DNA of 64,000 nt from Erysipelotrichales bacterium (GCA_910576345.1 CAJTIT010000003.1:1-64000); one strand, 5' to 3'; shown: positions 1 through 9,795, numbered from the stretch's first letter. The notes: generated by a model from the letters alone, not told the origin. Made by a program: numbers and translations.

Positions 1-2368
1 GTGGTAATGGTGAATAGATCTCGATCCATCGCTCCAATATGCCATCCGGATCCACTGTGAATACATGTGCATCGTCATCATCATAATCTTCTAGTGTGAG
101 TTCATATTTATCAAGGAATTGTGATACGTTCGTATTGACGATCATGGTCACATCCGGAAACAACAGTTTCCATGAACCGGGATTGGTCACGATGCCATTG
201 ACTGCCGGATGTTCTGCCAACGCCACATCCACTCGCTCAAGTCTTGGATACAGTTCAGTCGGAATCACATCTCCACTTACCAAACCATCTCCTTGATTGA
301 TGATCTGTGCTTCCGGTTCCAGTTTTGGCATCTGATCACCAATGGCAGCTGTGATACCTGCAGGATCGGACGGTACCAAGATCAACGGTTTCTTTTCCAG
401 TTGTATCGTGATCGTTTGTTTTTGTGCATTGAAATAGATGTCGTCACCGTTCTTTGTGATTTCCAATGTGAATGTTCCCGTACCCGTAAGCGGCACAATC
501 GTCGCTTGTGCTTTTCCTTGTGTTTTGTCATAGGTTTGATTTTCGATATAGGCTTTGGTATGATCGCTTGCGCTAACGGAGAATGTAAGATCGCTTTCGG
601 ATTGTTTGATATTGCCTTCACTGTCTCTTTCAAAATCATAGAGTTCCGCATTCACCGTGATCTTCTTACCGTAAGTAAGGGTTCCTGTCGAGTTCGCTTC
701 AAATCTTATCGATTGAGGCTCTTTCAGTTTCACTGTGATTTCTGTACCGGTACTGCGATATGCGGTATTCTTGGCTCCGCCATCTTCCAAGTACAATGTG
801 ACTTTGAAGGAATTCGTATCTTGTTTTAACAGATTGGCATAATCGATATTTACATTGGCAGTATTGCCTGTGCCAACACTTCCCAATACGCCGTATACGA
901 TTTGATCGTTACGATCAAGTGCTTCTGCGGATACATAGCGCGCACCTTCCGATAAGTTTTCACTACCAAAGTATAAAGGAAGAGAGATGGTAGTACCGGT
1001 ACGTGGTTTTTCTACTTCCAACACATTACCGGATACACCTTCGACACCACTGTTGAGATTGACGCTTAATTTAGATGTTTGGATAGTCAAAAAACTTCCT
1101 GCATTATCTGATTTGGGAATACTGTTTTCGTCCAGCTTAGCGGTTGGCGCATAGGCTCGTTTGGCATTGTTTCGCATGATGATATCGGATGCCTTTATTT
1201 TAATAGATGGCCTTATCAAAGCTGTTCCTGCATTGTTAGTTAAGGTTGGACAATAATTTGTTGTGACAGTTGGAGTGCCTGAAACAGTCGCATAAACCGT
1301 GAATGTCACACTTCCTTTATACTTATAAGAAACATATTTATTAGAATCTGTTCTGGGATCTACATAAATATCTGAACCACTATAGAAGGAATATAAACAA
1401 GTTCCAGCACTCGATGTCACAGTCTTACTTGGTTGCTTGATTGAGAAATTACCATTGGCGTCTACAAGTATCGTTGGTCGCCATCCAAAAGAAGATATTA
1501 AGGTACCTACTATTACTGCATTAGCTTTAGCTGTCCATTTATCTCTTCCTGAAGATTCTTTAGCATATTGCATATTTACTGCGGATCTTTGTATCGTTGC
1601 TAATCCTTCAGAACCTGAACTACATGACCCTGGAGAGTTATTTAAAAACACTGTCCCTTTTTTACCTGTAAATTGTGAAATATCAAAATGTACCGTTCCA
1701 CTTGACACATATTTACTTTTCACTACGGATGCCGCATTAAAATTATTGATTGGCATCACGCCTTTTTCTCCTGTACTCACATTACTACAAGTACCACCTG
1801 TCACCGTATTATAAATATTTCCGGAAACGGTTGTTTTTTTGATTCCACCATCTGCATTCAAAGCATTTGATGCAGATGCAAAGCTGGCTCTGTTCGTTGT
1901 CGTATTCTTATCCGCCAACCACCAATTTCCGGAAATAGAAGGTATGGATGATACGATTTTCTCATCAGATACTACAGAGAGACCATTTAATTCTGATTTT
2001 GAAATCAAACCTACTTTATTTCCTGTTAAAGAAAGATGTCCTTTACCTACTTTACCAAAATTGGCATCACTTAAAAAAGCAGTTGATTGTGTTTCTGCCG
2101 TTGTAAAATTTACAGCCGTGTTATTGATCGCATTCTTCTTTAACAGATATACATATCCATCCTTTTGTCCCAGCACATTATAAACATCATCGCTGGTAGT
2201 ACCCAAATGTACTTCATCGCCTGTATGGAGAGAATTTACCGCTTCATTATTTGATGAATTCATGATAGTGCCTGCCGCAAACAATTCCAAGTTCAAAAAC
2301 TGACTGACAGCCACCGGTAATATGAAACATAAAGAAATAAACAATATGAATAACTTGCGCTTTCTCAT
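1..2368 (-). CDS. Large secreted Ig-like/MBG-type surface protein, 3' end outside window
   Basis: An open frame of 789 codons runs from an ATG at 2368 off the left edge without a stop. The start follows a GAAAGGG ribosome site. The N-terminus is a classical signal peptide: MRKRKLF, a hydrophobic core ending near LPVAVSQF, then a probable cleavage after ELFAAG. The mature part is rich in Thr, Ser, Val and Asn with beta-sandwich character. Around codons 640-680 there is an MBG/Ig-like stretch (TITIQLEKKPLILVPSDPAG). No cysteine-rich, catalytic or anchor motif is visible, but the C-terminus is missing. It is most likely a wall-attached or released adhesin or stalk protein. The class is inferred from architecture; the exact family is not recognised. 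Confidence 0.8.
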   Translation of the reverse strand, partial: MRKRKLFILFISLCFILPVAVSQFLNLELFAAGTIMNSSNNEAVNSLHTGDEVHLGTTSDDVYNVLGQKDGYVYLLKKNAINNTAVNFTTAETQSTAFLSDANFGKVGKGHLSLTGNKVGLISKSELNGLSVVSDEKIVSSIPSISGNWWLADKNTTTNRASFASASNALNADGGIKKTTVSGNIYNTVTGGTCSNVSTGEKGVMPINNFNAASVVKSKYVSSGTVHFDISQFTGKKGTVFLNNSPGSCSSGSEGLATIQRSAVNMQYAKESSGRDKWTAKANAVIVGTLISSFGWRPTILVDANGNFSIKQPSKTVTSSAGTCLYSFYSGSDIYVDPRTDSNKYVSYKYKGSVTFTVYATVSGTPTVTTNYCPTLTNNAGTALIRPSIKIKASDIIMRNNAKRAYAPTAKLDENSIPKSDNAGSFLTIQTSKLSVNLNSGVEGVSGNVLEVEKPRTGTTISLPLYFGSENLSEGARYVSAEALDRNDQIVYGVLGSVGTGNTANVNIDYANLLKQDTNSFKVTLYLEDGGAKNTAYRSTGTEITVKLKEPQSIRFEANSTGTLTYGKKITVNAELYDFERDSEGNIKQSESDLTFSVSASDHTKAYIENQTYDKTQGKAQATIVPLTGTGTFTLEITKNGDDIYFNAQKQTITIQLEKKPLILVPSDPAGITAAIGDQMPKLEPEAQIINQGDGLVSGDVIPTELYPRLERVDVALAEHPAVNGIVTNPGSWKLLFPDVTMIVNTNVSQFLDKYELTLEDYDDDDAHVFTVDPDGILERWIEIYSPLP

Positions 2369-2611
2369 ACTAACATCCCTTTCTTTGATACTTTATCTAT
2401 ACAGTGGTACCACTGTATTTCTTATCGGTTCAAAATTTCTTCCACTTTTTTCTGTCCATCATTTTATTTAAAAAATTTTACAGTATTTTTATTTTTAAAT
2501 AAAAATTTTAATTATTTATAATTTTAAAGTAAATTATATTGAAAATATAGCACATAAATAAATAAAAATCCACTTGTAAATTATGGAATTAAAAGTATGA
2601 AAAACATTACA

Positions 2612-2640
2612 AATAAAAAAAAGATGGACTTTACTCCATC
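2612..2640 (-). terminator. Intrinsic terminator after the sigma factor gene
   Basis: On the minus strand GATGGA-gtaaag-TCCATC is followed by eight T residues. It lies just past the stop codon of the gene at 2656. The rest of 2369-2611 is very AT-rich and holds only the promoter region of the leftward surface-protein gene. Confidence 0.85.
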
Positions 2641-2655
2641 CAATATATTCTATAA

Positions 2656-3675
2656 CTATTCAAATACTGTTTTCCATCCTTCACGAATAAATCGCTGCCA
2701 ATAAACACCTTGTTCCTCAAATAAAATTTCTTGAATTTTCCGCATTTCTTTGATTTCCTTTTCATCTTTGGTTTTGGCAATTTCTGGTGTTACGCCCCAA
2801 TCCACAAGCGCAAAATATGCATCCTGCGGTGTCGCAATCCATCTTCCTAAAATCATAATGCCATCTCTAACTTCCTGTTGTTTTGATTGAATTCCTTGTT
2901 CATGTACAGCGTTATTTTCCTCATCACCAAAATGATACGCATTGATACCTGCGCCAATAAAACCTATAGATGCTACTACAGTACTGGACACCACCAAAAG
3001 ATTCCAAAACATGGATGTAGATTTTAAGCGCATCCATTGCTGCTGAATATTTGCACAAGAAAACAAACCAGCAGTTGTAGGTGTTCCTAAATCATAGAAC
3101 TTGATCTTTCTTTGATTTTTTCGTTCATAGTCTTCGATATAACCATACAATTCTTTTCTGGCCGTATAAAGCTGGCTTTTGATAGTACCTTCCGGACGCT
3201 GTAAATAACCAGCGGTTTCCTTTAAACTCATTTGTTTGAAATACACGCAAGATATAACTTCTCGATGTTTTGGTTGTAGCCTGTCAACCAATTCATGTAT
3301 CAATTCTTGTTCCTTCTCATCATCGAATTTTTCTTTTGGCAAAAAATCCTTATCTTTTTCAATTTCATAAGAAAGCGTTAAAGCATTATTCTCATTCATT
3401 AAAGAATCCTTACGCTTGCGAAACAATCTTGTACAGCGTGTAAATACAATACGCTGTGTCCAAAGTGGAAATGCTTCCGGATCTTTCAAATGATGCAAAT
3501 TTTTGTGTATAGAAATAAAAACTTCTTGTGTAACATCACTTGCGTCTGCTTGATTATGAACCATAGAATACGCCATGCGAAAAACATCGTCATAAATAGA
3601 ACGATACAGCTCATTAAATGCCTGATCATTTCCGGCCTGTATTTCTTTCACATATCGAATCACAGATCTATCCAT
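2656..3675 (-). CDS. ECF-type sigma-70 family factor with C-terminal membrane segment
   Basis: The 339-residue protein has sigma region 2 at about residues 12-80 (YDDVFRMAYSMVHN, then DASDVTQEVFISIHK) and region 4 at about 125-175 (LQPKHREVISCVYF, then a helix-turn-helix ending in PEGTIKSQLYTARKEL). It therefore should direct RNA polymerase to a small regulon. Ordinary ECF factors end near residue 180. This one continues through a linker into a hydrophobic segment (about 222-245, LLVVSSTVVASIGFIGAG) and a roughly 95-residue tail that would be extracytoplasmic. No separate anti-sigma gene is adjacent, so the tail may regulate in cis. It has its own promoter and terminator and is monocistronic. 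Confidence 0.85.
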   Translation of the reverse strand: MDRSVIRYVKEIQAGNDQAFNELYRSIYDDVFRMAYSMVHNQADASDVTQEVFISIHKNLHHLKDPEAFPLWTQRIVFTRCTRLFRKRKDSLMNENNALTLSYEIEKDKDFLPKEKFDDEKEQELIHELVDRLQPKHREVISCVYFKQMSLKETAGYLQRPEGTIKSQLYTARKELYGYIEDYERKNQRKIKFYDLGTPTTAGLFSCANIQQQWMRLKSTSMFWNLLVVSSTVVASIGFIGAGINAYHFGDEENNAVHEQGIQSKQQEVRDGIMILGRWIATPQDAYFALVDWGVTPEIAKTKDEKEIKEMRKIQEILFEEQGVYWQRFIREGWKTVFE

Positions 3676-3711
3676 ATTTGCCGACCCCTTTTGTTCCTTA
3701 CTACTATTTTT

Positions 3712-3740
3712 AGTATAACAAATTCAAACAAAGTTGTCTA
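3712..3740 (-). promoter_or_regulatory. Promoter of the sigma factor gene
   Basis: Minus strand TAGACA, 17-base spacer, TATACT, followed by the sigma start codon about 35 bases on. The rest of the 3676-3999 gap shows only AT-rich sequence with no gene or clear hairpin. Confidence 0.6.
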
Positions 3741-3999
3741 TTCTTCCACTTTGCTTTTTCTAAAACAGCACAGAAAGAGATAAATCTGTTTCTGAAGCGA
3801 GCAAACAACAGAAGTATTTCAACCAAGAGAAAAAACCAAAAAAAATGTTTATTGATATCATATTTATTCATCCGTTTATAGACAGAAAAACTAGAAACAA
3901 TAAATAACTAGGAGAAAATCTGAATCAATTTGGTAAAATGATATTAAAAAAAGCATATACATGTATCAAACATCTATATGCCAAGAATAAAATGCTTAC

Positions 4000-4863
4000 T
4001 TAGTCCAAAGAAACCAAATCATATTCTCTGTTTCCAGCCCCAAGTTTAGCGGCTGTTTCAATCGTATGAATACCATTTCTAGACTCAATGCGTTCAATCA
4101 AATCTTTCTTGCCCGGCTCGTCGCTGTTATATACGAGATCCACACAAGCTTGATCCAATGCGACCGGATCCAAAGAAGATAAGATTCCAATGTCTTTGAT
4201 TTTGGGATCTTCAGCTACAGCACAACAGTCACAATCCACAGACATGTTGACCATCACATTGATATAAACAATGTTTTCTTTGAAATACTGCTGAATCGAT
4301 TGCGCAGCTTCAGCCATCGACTCTAAAAATGCATCGTGATTAGCAGTCCAGATTTCTTTTGCATCGCCTGCGCCATGAATATGCGCCTTTCCATGAGAAG
4401 ATGCGATTCCGATTGAGATATTTTTCAATGCGCCACCAAAACCACCCATCGGATGTCCTTTGAAATGTGATAATACAAGCATGGACGCATAATTCGCCAA
4501 ATGTGTCCCCACGAAATTCTCTTTTAAATGCGTTCCGTTTTCAACAGGCAATGCCATGTCGCCTTCTTCATCCATAATATCAACTTCCGCAATATCCATC
4601 CAGCCATGCAATTTCATTGTTTCGCGGTGCGCTTCGGTCGTGTCTCGTTTTCCTTCATATGCCGTATTCGCTTCCACAATGACGCCTTGTACATGATCAA
4701 TGATCGGTTTTAAAAATGATGGGCGAATAAAATTCTGATTACCGACTTCCCCGGAATGCAGTTTCACTGCGGTTGTTTTTGGTAATTCTACTTGAAGTGC
4801 TTCATACATTTTGATCATTGCTTCCGATGTCAATTCTTTGGTGAAGTAAACAGTTGATTTCAT
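4000..4863 (-). CDS. DUF362 domain protein
   Basis: The 287-residue protein matches the DUF362 family throughout: KLHSGEVGNQNFIRP near the start, VIVEANTAYEGKRDTTEAH, the central FKGHPMGGFGGALKNISIG and the cysteine-bearing VDCDCCA near residue 215. Many DUF362 proteins are joined to 4Fe-4S ferredoxin domains; this one ends without such a domain. The biochemical role of the family is not established, so no reaction is given. An AAGAAGG ribosome site precedes the ATG. The gene is preceded by a MerR-type promoter, suggesting induction by an electrophile, thiol or metal signal (inference). Confidence 0.8.
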   Translation of the reverse strand: MKSTVYFTKELTSEAMIKMYEALQVELPKTTAVKLHSGEVGNQNFIRPSFLKPIIDHVQGVIVEANTAYEGKRDTTEAHRETMKLHGWMDIAEVDIMDEEGDMALPVENGTHLKENFVGTHLANYASMLVLSHFKGHPMGGFGGALKNISIGIASSHGKAHIHGAGDAKEIWTANHDAFLESMAEAAQSIQQYFKENIVYINVMVNMSVDCDCCAVAEDPKIKDIGILSSLDPVALDQACVDLVYNSDEPGKKDLIERIESRNGIHTIETAAKLGAGNREYDLVSLD

Positions 4864-4883
4864 AATAAACCTTCTTTCTTTTT

Positions 4884-4919
4884 ATCTTATCTTACACCTT
4901 GGAGTTTACTCCATGTCAA
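4884..4919 (-). promoter_or_regulatory. MerR-family-type promoter/operator upstream of the DUF362 gene
   Basis: On the minus strand TTGACA (4914-4919) and TAAGAT (4889-4894) are separated by 19 bases rather than 17. The spacer holds the palindrome TGGAGTAAACTCCA. An over-long spacer filled by a dyad is the hallmark of MerR-activated promoters, and the CTTGGAGT half-site resembles those described for the NmlR/AdhR subgroup. No MerR gene is present in the window, so the regulator would act in trans. Confidence 0.65.
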
Positions 4920-4939
4920 TTCATTTATGCAAATGTTTC

Positions 4940-5977
4940 TCATTGCCAAATCCCTAACAAATGTTGCAAAACCAAACTGGTTACTGTGATACCCATCCAA
5001 CAGACAAATCCCATAAAAATAGGCTTTCCACCACTTTTAATCAGTTTCACAATATCTGTATTGAAACCAATCGCTGCCATAGCCATGATGATAAAAAACT
5101 TGCTTAACTCTTTCATCGGCAAAAACACATCCGCACTTACATGAAAGGTATTTGTCGCAACGGTTGTTATAATAGATGCAAGGATGAAATACAAAATAAA
5201 CATTGGAAATATTTTTTTCCATTCCATCTTTTTGCCTTCCTTATTCTCCTTTTTTTCCTGTTTCATGCGATAAAAAGCCAGGCAAAGCGTTATCGGAATT
5301 ATCGCCAGCGTTCTGGTCAATTTCACAGTGACTGCCTTATCCAGTGTAGCATTCCCTAACTGAAACATACTATCCCAAGTCGATGCAGTCGCCGTAACGG
5401 AAGATGTATCATTGACGGCGGTACCCGCAAAAATACCAAACCCTTCACTGCCTTGAAAACCAAGCAGAACGCCAAGATGCGGAAATATAATCGCCGCTAA
5501 AACATTGAACAAAAAAATTACGGAGATTGCCTGTGCCACTTCTTCGTCATTCGCATCGATTACCGGAGCGGTTGCCGCAATTGCAGACCCACCGCAAATA
5601 GAAGATCCTACACCTACCAGCGTCGCTATGCGTTTTGGAATTTTCAGCAGTTTGCACAAAACAAATGCAAGAAACAAAGAAACAGCGATTGTAGCGACAA
5701 TAATGGGCAACGATTGTTGACCGGTAGATGCAATAACAGACAAATTTAACCCAAACCCTAATAAGATTACTGCATACTGCAATACTTTTTTAGATGTAAA
5801 CGTGATTCCGGAGCGAAATTTTGTTTGATCCTTCATCATCAATGTTAAGATCATGCCGATCACAATTGCAAACACCGGTCCTCCAATAATCGGAAACCAT
5901 TGTCCCAAATAATGACCAATGAGCGCAACCGCAAAACATAACAACACTCCAAATGATTTTTCCCTTATCTTGTCCAT
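4940..5977 (-). CDS. YeiH family putative sulfate/anion exporter (UPF0324)
   Basis: The 345-residue integral membrane protein has about ten hydrophobic helices and typical YeiH-family motifs: [12 protein letters not shown] near residue 35, [13 protein letters not shown], the glycine-rich [20 protein letters not shown] near 120, and [17 protein letters not shown] near 185. Relatives are annotated as sulfate or organosulfur-anion exporters in the cytoplasmic membrane; the substrate here cannot be read from sequence. It lies 76 bases downstream of the DUF368 terminator region and upstream of the DUF362 gene, with no clear shared promoter. Confidence 0.85.
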   Translation of the reverse strand: MDKIREKSFGVLLCFAVALIGHYLGQWFPIIGGPVFAIVIGMILTLMMKDQTKFRSGITFTSKKVLQYAVILLGFGLNLSVIASTGQQSLPIIVATIAVSLFLAFVLCKLLKIPKRIATLVGVGSSICGGSAIAATAPVIDANDEEVAQAISVIFLFNVLAAIIFPHLGVLLGFQGSEGFGIFAGTAVNDTSSVTATASTWDSMFQLGNATLDKAVTVKLTRTLAIIPITLCLAFYRMKQEKKENKEGKKMEWKKIFPMFILYFILASIITTVATNTFHVSADVFLPMKELSKFFIIMAMAAIGFNTDIVKLIKSGGKPIFMGFVCWMGITVTSLVLQHLLGIWQ

Positions 5978-6018
5978 AAGTTTTCCCTCTTTTTTTCTAC
6001 TTCAAATTATCTTAAATT

Positions 6019-6050
6019 GGCAAAAAAGACCTGCGCATATACGCAAATCT
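6019..6050 (-). terminator. Intrinsic terminator after the DUF368 gene
   Basis: Minus strand GATTTGCG-TATATG-CGCAGGTC (with two G-T pairs) followed by six T residues, immediately past the stop codon at 6051. Confidence 0.7.
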
Positions 6051-6890
6051 TTACACAAATTTATTCAACACAAATACAAGCAATCCACCAAATGCGAATG
6101 TCAATACGCATGTTAAAATCATCATAAAGTCATACGCAACATGAATTGGAATCAACACAATGCTGGACGCAATGATCAATCCCAAAATAAAGCTCAATGT
6201 CGCTGATCGGCTCTTCTTTAATGCAATGCTTGTGACTGCGGCAGATGCCACAATTCCCAATACAACGCCAATACCTATAAAAACCAATGAAATCAAAACA
6301 TCAGGCGCAAAAGTTGTAACTGCGGCCACATAAGATTTAAACAAATAATATTGGCCAAAAATCAAAAGCACCATGGAACCGCTCACCCCCGGTAATAACA
6401 TCGCAAAACCACTGATAAACCCAACCAAAGCCATTGTTATGAGATGAAGTAAGGATATCGATGGAAAATCCGGGTTGACATCTACACTTTCCGTACCGGG
6501 ACTTAGAAAATTTATCCCAAATATCAATGCCATTCCAATCACGATCCAGATCCGGTTTAATTTATCTTCTTTTACTTCCGCTTTTAAAAATAACGGAATA
6601 CTAAACACTACAAGACCAATAAACCAGTAAATCGTCTGTGTTGGAAATTCTTCAAACAAAATATTCAAAACTTTTGCAAATCCGATCAAGCCAATAGCCG
6701 CTCCGACAAGCACTTGAACCAAAAATAGAAACTGCTCCTTTCGTTGTGGATTATGCGGCTTGAAAAAACCTGAAATACTGTCCATTGCTTTTTGAAAAAT
6801 CCCCAGTATTACCATCATCGTTCCACCACTGACACCAGGTATTATATTGGCTATCCCCACAGCTATTCCGCCAATGATATTTCGAAACAT
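6051..6890 (-). CDS. DUF368 family polyprenyl-phosphate translocase (PopT type)
   Basis: The chosen ATG at 6890 follows AGGAGG at a spacing of 8; an upstream extension to 6950 has no ribosome site. The 279-residue protein carries the DUF368 signature twice, GIANIIPGVSGGTMMV near residue 10 and SGFAMLLPGVSGSMVLLI near 165, consistent with the inverted-repeat fold of this family, and has eight or more membrane helices. The family was recently shown to help recycle undecaprenyl phosphate across the membrane for cell-wall synthesis; that role is assigned from family knowledge. It sits between MalQ and YeiH genes with its own terminator. Confidence 0.85.
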   Translation of the reverse strand: MFRNIIGGIAVGIANIIPGVSGGTMMVILGIFQKAMDSISGFFKPHNPQRKEQFLFLVQVLVGAAIGLIGFAKVLNILFEEFPTQTIYWFIGLVVFSIPLFLKAEVKEDKLNRIWIVIGMALIFGINFLSPGTESVDVNPDFPSISLLHLITMALVGFISGFAMLLPGVSGSMVLLIFGQYYLFKSYVAAVTTFAPDVLISLVFIGIGVVLGIVASAAVTSIALKKSRSATLSFILGLIIASSIVLIPIHVAYDFMMILTCVLTFAFGGLLVFVLNKFV

Positions 6891-6974
6891 GAGAAAAAAC
6901 CTCCTATCATTTTCTTGAATAAGTATAACGATAAAAGGTATTGAATTCAAGTTCTATTTGAAAATATTTCCATC

Positions 6975-8441
6975 CTAGCGTTGACTGTTTTGAATCCACG
7001 GACGCAGTTTTTTCAATTCTCCTTGCGCTTCCTTGAAATTTTTCAGTTTCCATTCCCAGTTTGGAGTCCCAACCGTGGAAGGTGTATTCATTCTGCCTTG
7101 CTCTCTTAAACCAAGCACATCCTGCATAGGGATGATACAAATATCAGCTTCACTGTCCAAAGCAAAATGCGTCACCAAATCATGGAATTTTCGTTCTTCA
7201 TAATGACGATTATGGAAAAAACGTCTCAACGCAATTTTCAGATTGCCATGCTGTAATTCATACCATTGTTCCAACGTCATATTGTCATGCGTTCCCGTGT
7301 ATACGATCACATGCTTCGGCAACCCTTTGCGAAGCCGTTTCGGCTCCATTTCAAACTGCAATACGCGCATGCCGTATAAATCAAAATCATCGCGCAAATC
7401 CAACACTTCCTGACGCAGATCACCTAAATCTTCCGCAACGATTTGGATATCCGGAAACACACGATAAATACGATGGAACAAATCATGTGCCGGTCCTTCT
7501 ACCCATTCTCCTTCCACTGCAGTATCACAAGTGGATGGTATTTTCCAATAGGTGTCAAAACCACGAAAATGATCGATACGAATGATGTCGAAATGATCCT
7601 TTGCCCATGCCAATCGCCGAATCCAGAAAGGATAACGCTCTTTTTTCATGCGCTTCCAATTATAAATCGGATTGCCCCAACGTTGCCCGTATTGACTGAA
7701 ATAATCAGGCGGTACCCCTGCGACATGAGTTGGATGTCCATCCTTGTCTAACAGAAAATCCTTCTGATTTTCCCACACATCAGCAGAATCCAAGCCAACA
7801 TATATGGGCATATCTCCCATTATGGATACGCCTTTTCCGTTCGCATACGCTTTTAAATCATCCCATTGCATATAGAACATAAATTGCAAAAACTTCTCAA
7901 ATGCAACGGCATCTTTTAGATCTTTTCTGACTTCTCTTGTTTTGATCCAGTTTTTATCCTGTTCATCCCAATCGACCCAACAAGCATTGTTATTTTTCTT
8001 TTTCAATGCCATATACGTCGCATACACTTCCAGCCATGGACTGTTTTCACAAAAAATATCGTATGCTTCCTTATATTCACGAAATACTTTTTTAAAATTG
8101 GTAAACGCTTTTTTGAAATAAGGCGCCTTAAAAGCGCGTACACCTTCATAATCAACAGTTTCTTGAAATTTGCGGTAATTGCGAATGGAACTCATTTTTA
8201 ACAGTCCCAAATCAGATAAGTGATTGATATTGATATAAATCGGATCACCTGCATAAGTGGAATAAGACTGATATGGAGAATTTCCATATCCCAAAGGATG
8301 CAACGGCAAAATTTGCCATAACTTAATTCCGTTTTCCTGTAGTGCATCTATCCAAGTATACGCATATTTGCCGAAATCACCAATTCCCTGATTACCGGGA
8401 AGTGATGAAATCGCCAATAATATTCCTGCGGATCGCTCCAT
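6975..8441 (-). CDS. malQ: 4-alpha-glucanotransferase (amylomaltase, GH77)
   Basis: The 488-residue enzyme is full length for GH77. It transfers alpha-1,4-glucan segments between maltodextrins in the cytoplasm. The N-terminus shows the family opening SSLPGNQGIGDFG and the substrate loop GYGNSPYQSYSTYAGDP. The three catalytic acids are in place: IIRIDHFRGF (Asp about 290), IVAEDLGDL (Glu about 339) and YTGTHDNMT (Asp about 391). No other maltodextrin gene is nearby. The 8442-8674 gap upstream is AT-rich and shows no confident promoter. Confidence 0.95.
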   Translation of the reverse strand: MERSAGILLAISSLPGNQGIGDFGKYAYTWIDALQENGIKLWQILPLHPLGYGNSPYQSYSTYAGDPIYININHLSDLGLLKMSSIRNYRKFQETVDYEGVRAFKAPYFKKAFTNFKKVFREYKEAYDIFCENSPWLEVYATYMALKKKNNNACWVDWDEQDKNWIKTREVRKDLKDAVAFEKFLQFMFYMQWDDLKAYANGKGVSIMGDMPIYVGLDSADVWENQKDFLLDKDGHPTHVAGVPPDYFSQYGQRWGNPIYNWKRMKKERYPFWIRRLAWAKDHFDIIRIDHFRGFDTYWKIPSTCDTAVEGEWVEGPAHDLFHRIYRVFPDIQIVAEDLGDLRQEVLDLRDDFDLYGMRVLQFEMEPKRLRKGLPKHVIVYTGTHDNMTLEQWYELQHGNLKIALRRFFHNRHYEERKFHDLVTHFALDSEADICIIPMQDVLGLREQGRMNTPSTVGTPNWEWKLKNFKEAQGELKKLRPWIQNSQR

Positions 8442-8674
8442 ATGTTTTCTCTCCCATCTTTATCATTCTAACTGCTTTTTTATCGCATTTGCTATTTTAT
8501 CTTATGTTGAAACAATAAGAAATAACGGAAAAAGAATGCGATTACATTCACAGCTACATTTTAACATATTTTTTAAAAGAACCATAGAAAAAATAAATTT
8601 TTTTCTTCTTTTATGAATGTTGAAGATAAGAGTGTACATTTAAGCAATAGAATCTGTTGTAGATAGTTTGTCTT

Positions 8675-9046
8675 TTATACAGCTTGTTTATACTTGATTT
8701 TTTTATAGACACTTCCGCAAGATTTACAAGCAATTCTTAAATCGTAACACATTAATTTTTTATCCAGAACGGTCATGAGCGGTTCCTGATCTTTGGGACA
8801 GCACAATCTATTTTTTATCACTGCGAATGCATCATCACATTCAATACCTAACTGACTGTCTTCAAAATCAATGCATACACTTCCTTGACTTCCGCAGTTA
8901 CATTGATACGTAAAATTCAAATGATCATATGTAGAATAACATAAATAGCCAATATTCTCATCACAAGTATCACAATACATCCATCCTCCATAATTAGCCG
9001 CCAATCTTGTGTGAATCAATTCTTTCTTTTTTATAACTCTTGCCAT
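8675..9046 (-). CDS. Zinc-ribbon-like protein of unknown function
   Basis: The 123-residue protein has three paired-cysteine sets: CDTCDENIGYLC (about residues 25-36), YQCNCGS (about 48-54) and a distal CCPKD then ACKSCGSVYKK. These look like two metal-binding ribbons. A GAGGAG ribosome site precedes the ATG at 9046. It is the last intact gene before the degraded zone. No family could be named. Confidence 0.6.
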   Translation of the reverse strand: MARVIKKKELIHTRLAANYGGWMYCDTCDENIGYLCYSTYDHLNFTYQCNCGSQGSVCIDFEDSQLGIECDDAFAVIKNRLCCPKDQEPLMTVLDKKLMCYDLRIACKSCGSVYKKIKYKQAV

Positions 9047-9105
9047 ATGTTTTGCTCCTCTTTAAACTTCTATCTCTATATACAATGCCATACATGCGAT
9101 TTATA

Positions 9106-9410
9106 TTAATTTCCAAAAGAAGCCATGAAATCCAGCATTTTACTTAAATCCAGAACTAACTGTCATTCCATATTCAACCTTTGGAGGATTCATTTTATCA
9201 TCTTTTCTATCAATGATTCCATCACTTTCAAACTGTCGTAAATTATCTCTCAATACTTTTTGTGATATTTTATCTAACGATCGCAATAACTCGTTAAACC
9301 TGTATGCTTTGCGCATTTATTTTGGGAAGATTAATCACTTCCACTTATTTTTAATCAGCATTTCGATTATCGCTTTCGGACAGTACGGCAAATCTGTTTT
9401 TACTTCTCAT
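9106..9410 (-). pseudogene. HxlR/MarR-like transcriptional regulator, frameshifted
   Basis: Three frames of the minus strand add up to one HxlR-family winged helix protein. The pieces are TDLPYCPKAIIEMLIKNKWK ending in a stop, then MRKAYRFNELLRSLDKISQK with GIIDRKDDKMNPPKVEYGMT, then LDLSKMLDFMASFGN before TAA. The order and spacing match the family (CPVE-type N-terminus, recognition helix ISQKVLRDNLRQFESDG, PPKVEY wing). At least one premature stop and two frameshifts make it non-functional. Confidence 0.75.
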
Positions 9411-9456
9411 ACTTTCATCACCGTTTTATTTTTATCATTATATCATAGGATTAAAA

Positions 9457-9576
9457 ATGAGTACACGGTTACTTTTAAGTGCGTGCCATGATTACCATGA
9501 ACGTGAAGTGAAAAAGAAAATTCCACAACGAAAGAAAAAACTTGAATTTACTTTTACAAAAAATTCCATCATGTAA
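9457..9576 (+). CDS. Possible 39-residue ORF or gene remnant
   Basis: ATG with an AGGA site 7 bases upstream opens MSTRLLLSACHDYHEREVKK and a Lys-rich tail. It diverges from the HxlR pseudogene. It may be the truncated start of a lost gene. The rest of 9411-9654 shows nothing else recognisable. Confidence 0.2.
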   Translation: MSTRLLLSACHDYHEREVKKKIPQRKKKLEFTFTKNSIM

Positions 9577-9654
9577 TCAGTAGTTTTTACTCTTACTGTT
9601 TTGTATGATTATATTGCTCTTAGTGTGGTTCTTATGAGTTAAGCAGGACTTTTT

Positions 9655-9740
9655 ATGCATACCAAGGGATCAAAGCATTTAGATCTACAATACCGGACTC
9701 TTATCGAACAAGGTTTGAATAATCACTGTATAAAATTGGC
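9655..9740 (+). pseudogene. IS30-family transposase N-terminal fragment
   Basis: The frame opens MHTKGSKHLDLQYRTLIEQG and LNN, which matches the start of IS30-type transposases (KHLTxxxRxxIExxLN). The similarity ends after about 25 residues, and the frame then runs into the decayed ICE-end repeat. Confidence 0.55.
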
Positions 9741-9795
9741 TATCGGCACTTACGATTGTCAAAACATTGCCTCTTGTTGTTTTCTGCACTTAATT

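Noticed and set aside
96-2183. Plus-strand frames at 209-829, 1437-1814 and 1839-2183
   Set aside because: They lie opposite the continuous minus-strand surface-protein frame, which has a signal peptide and ribosome site.
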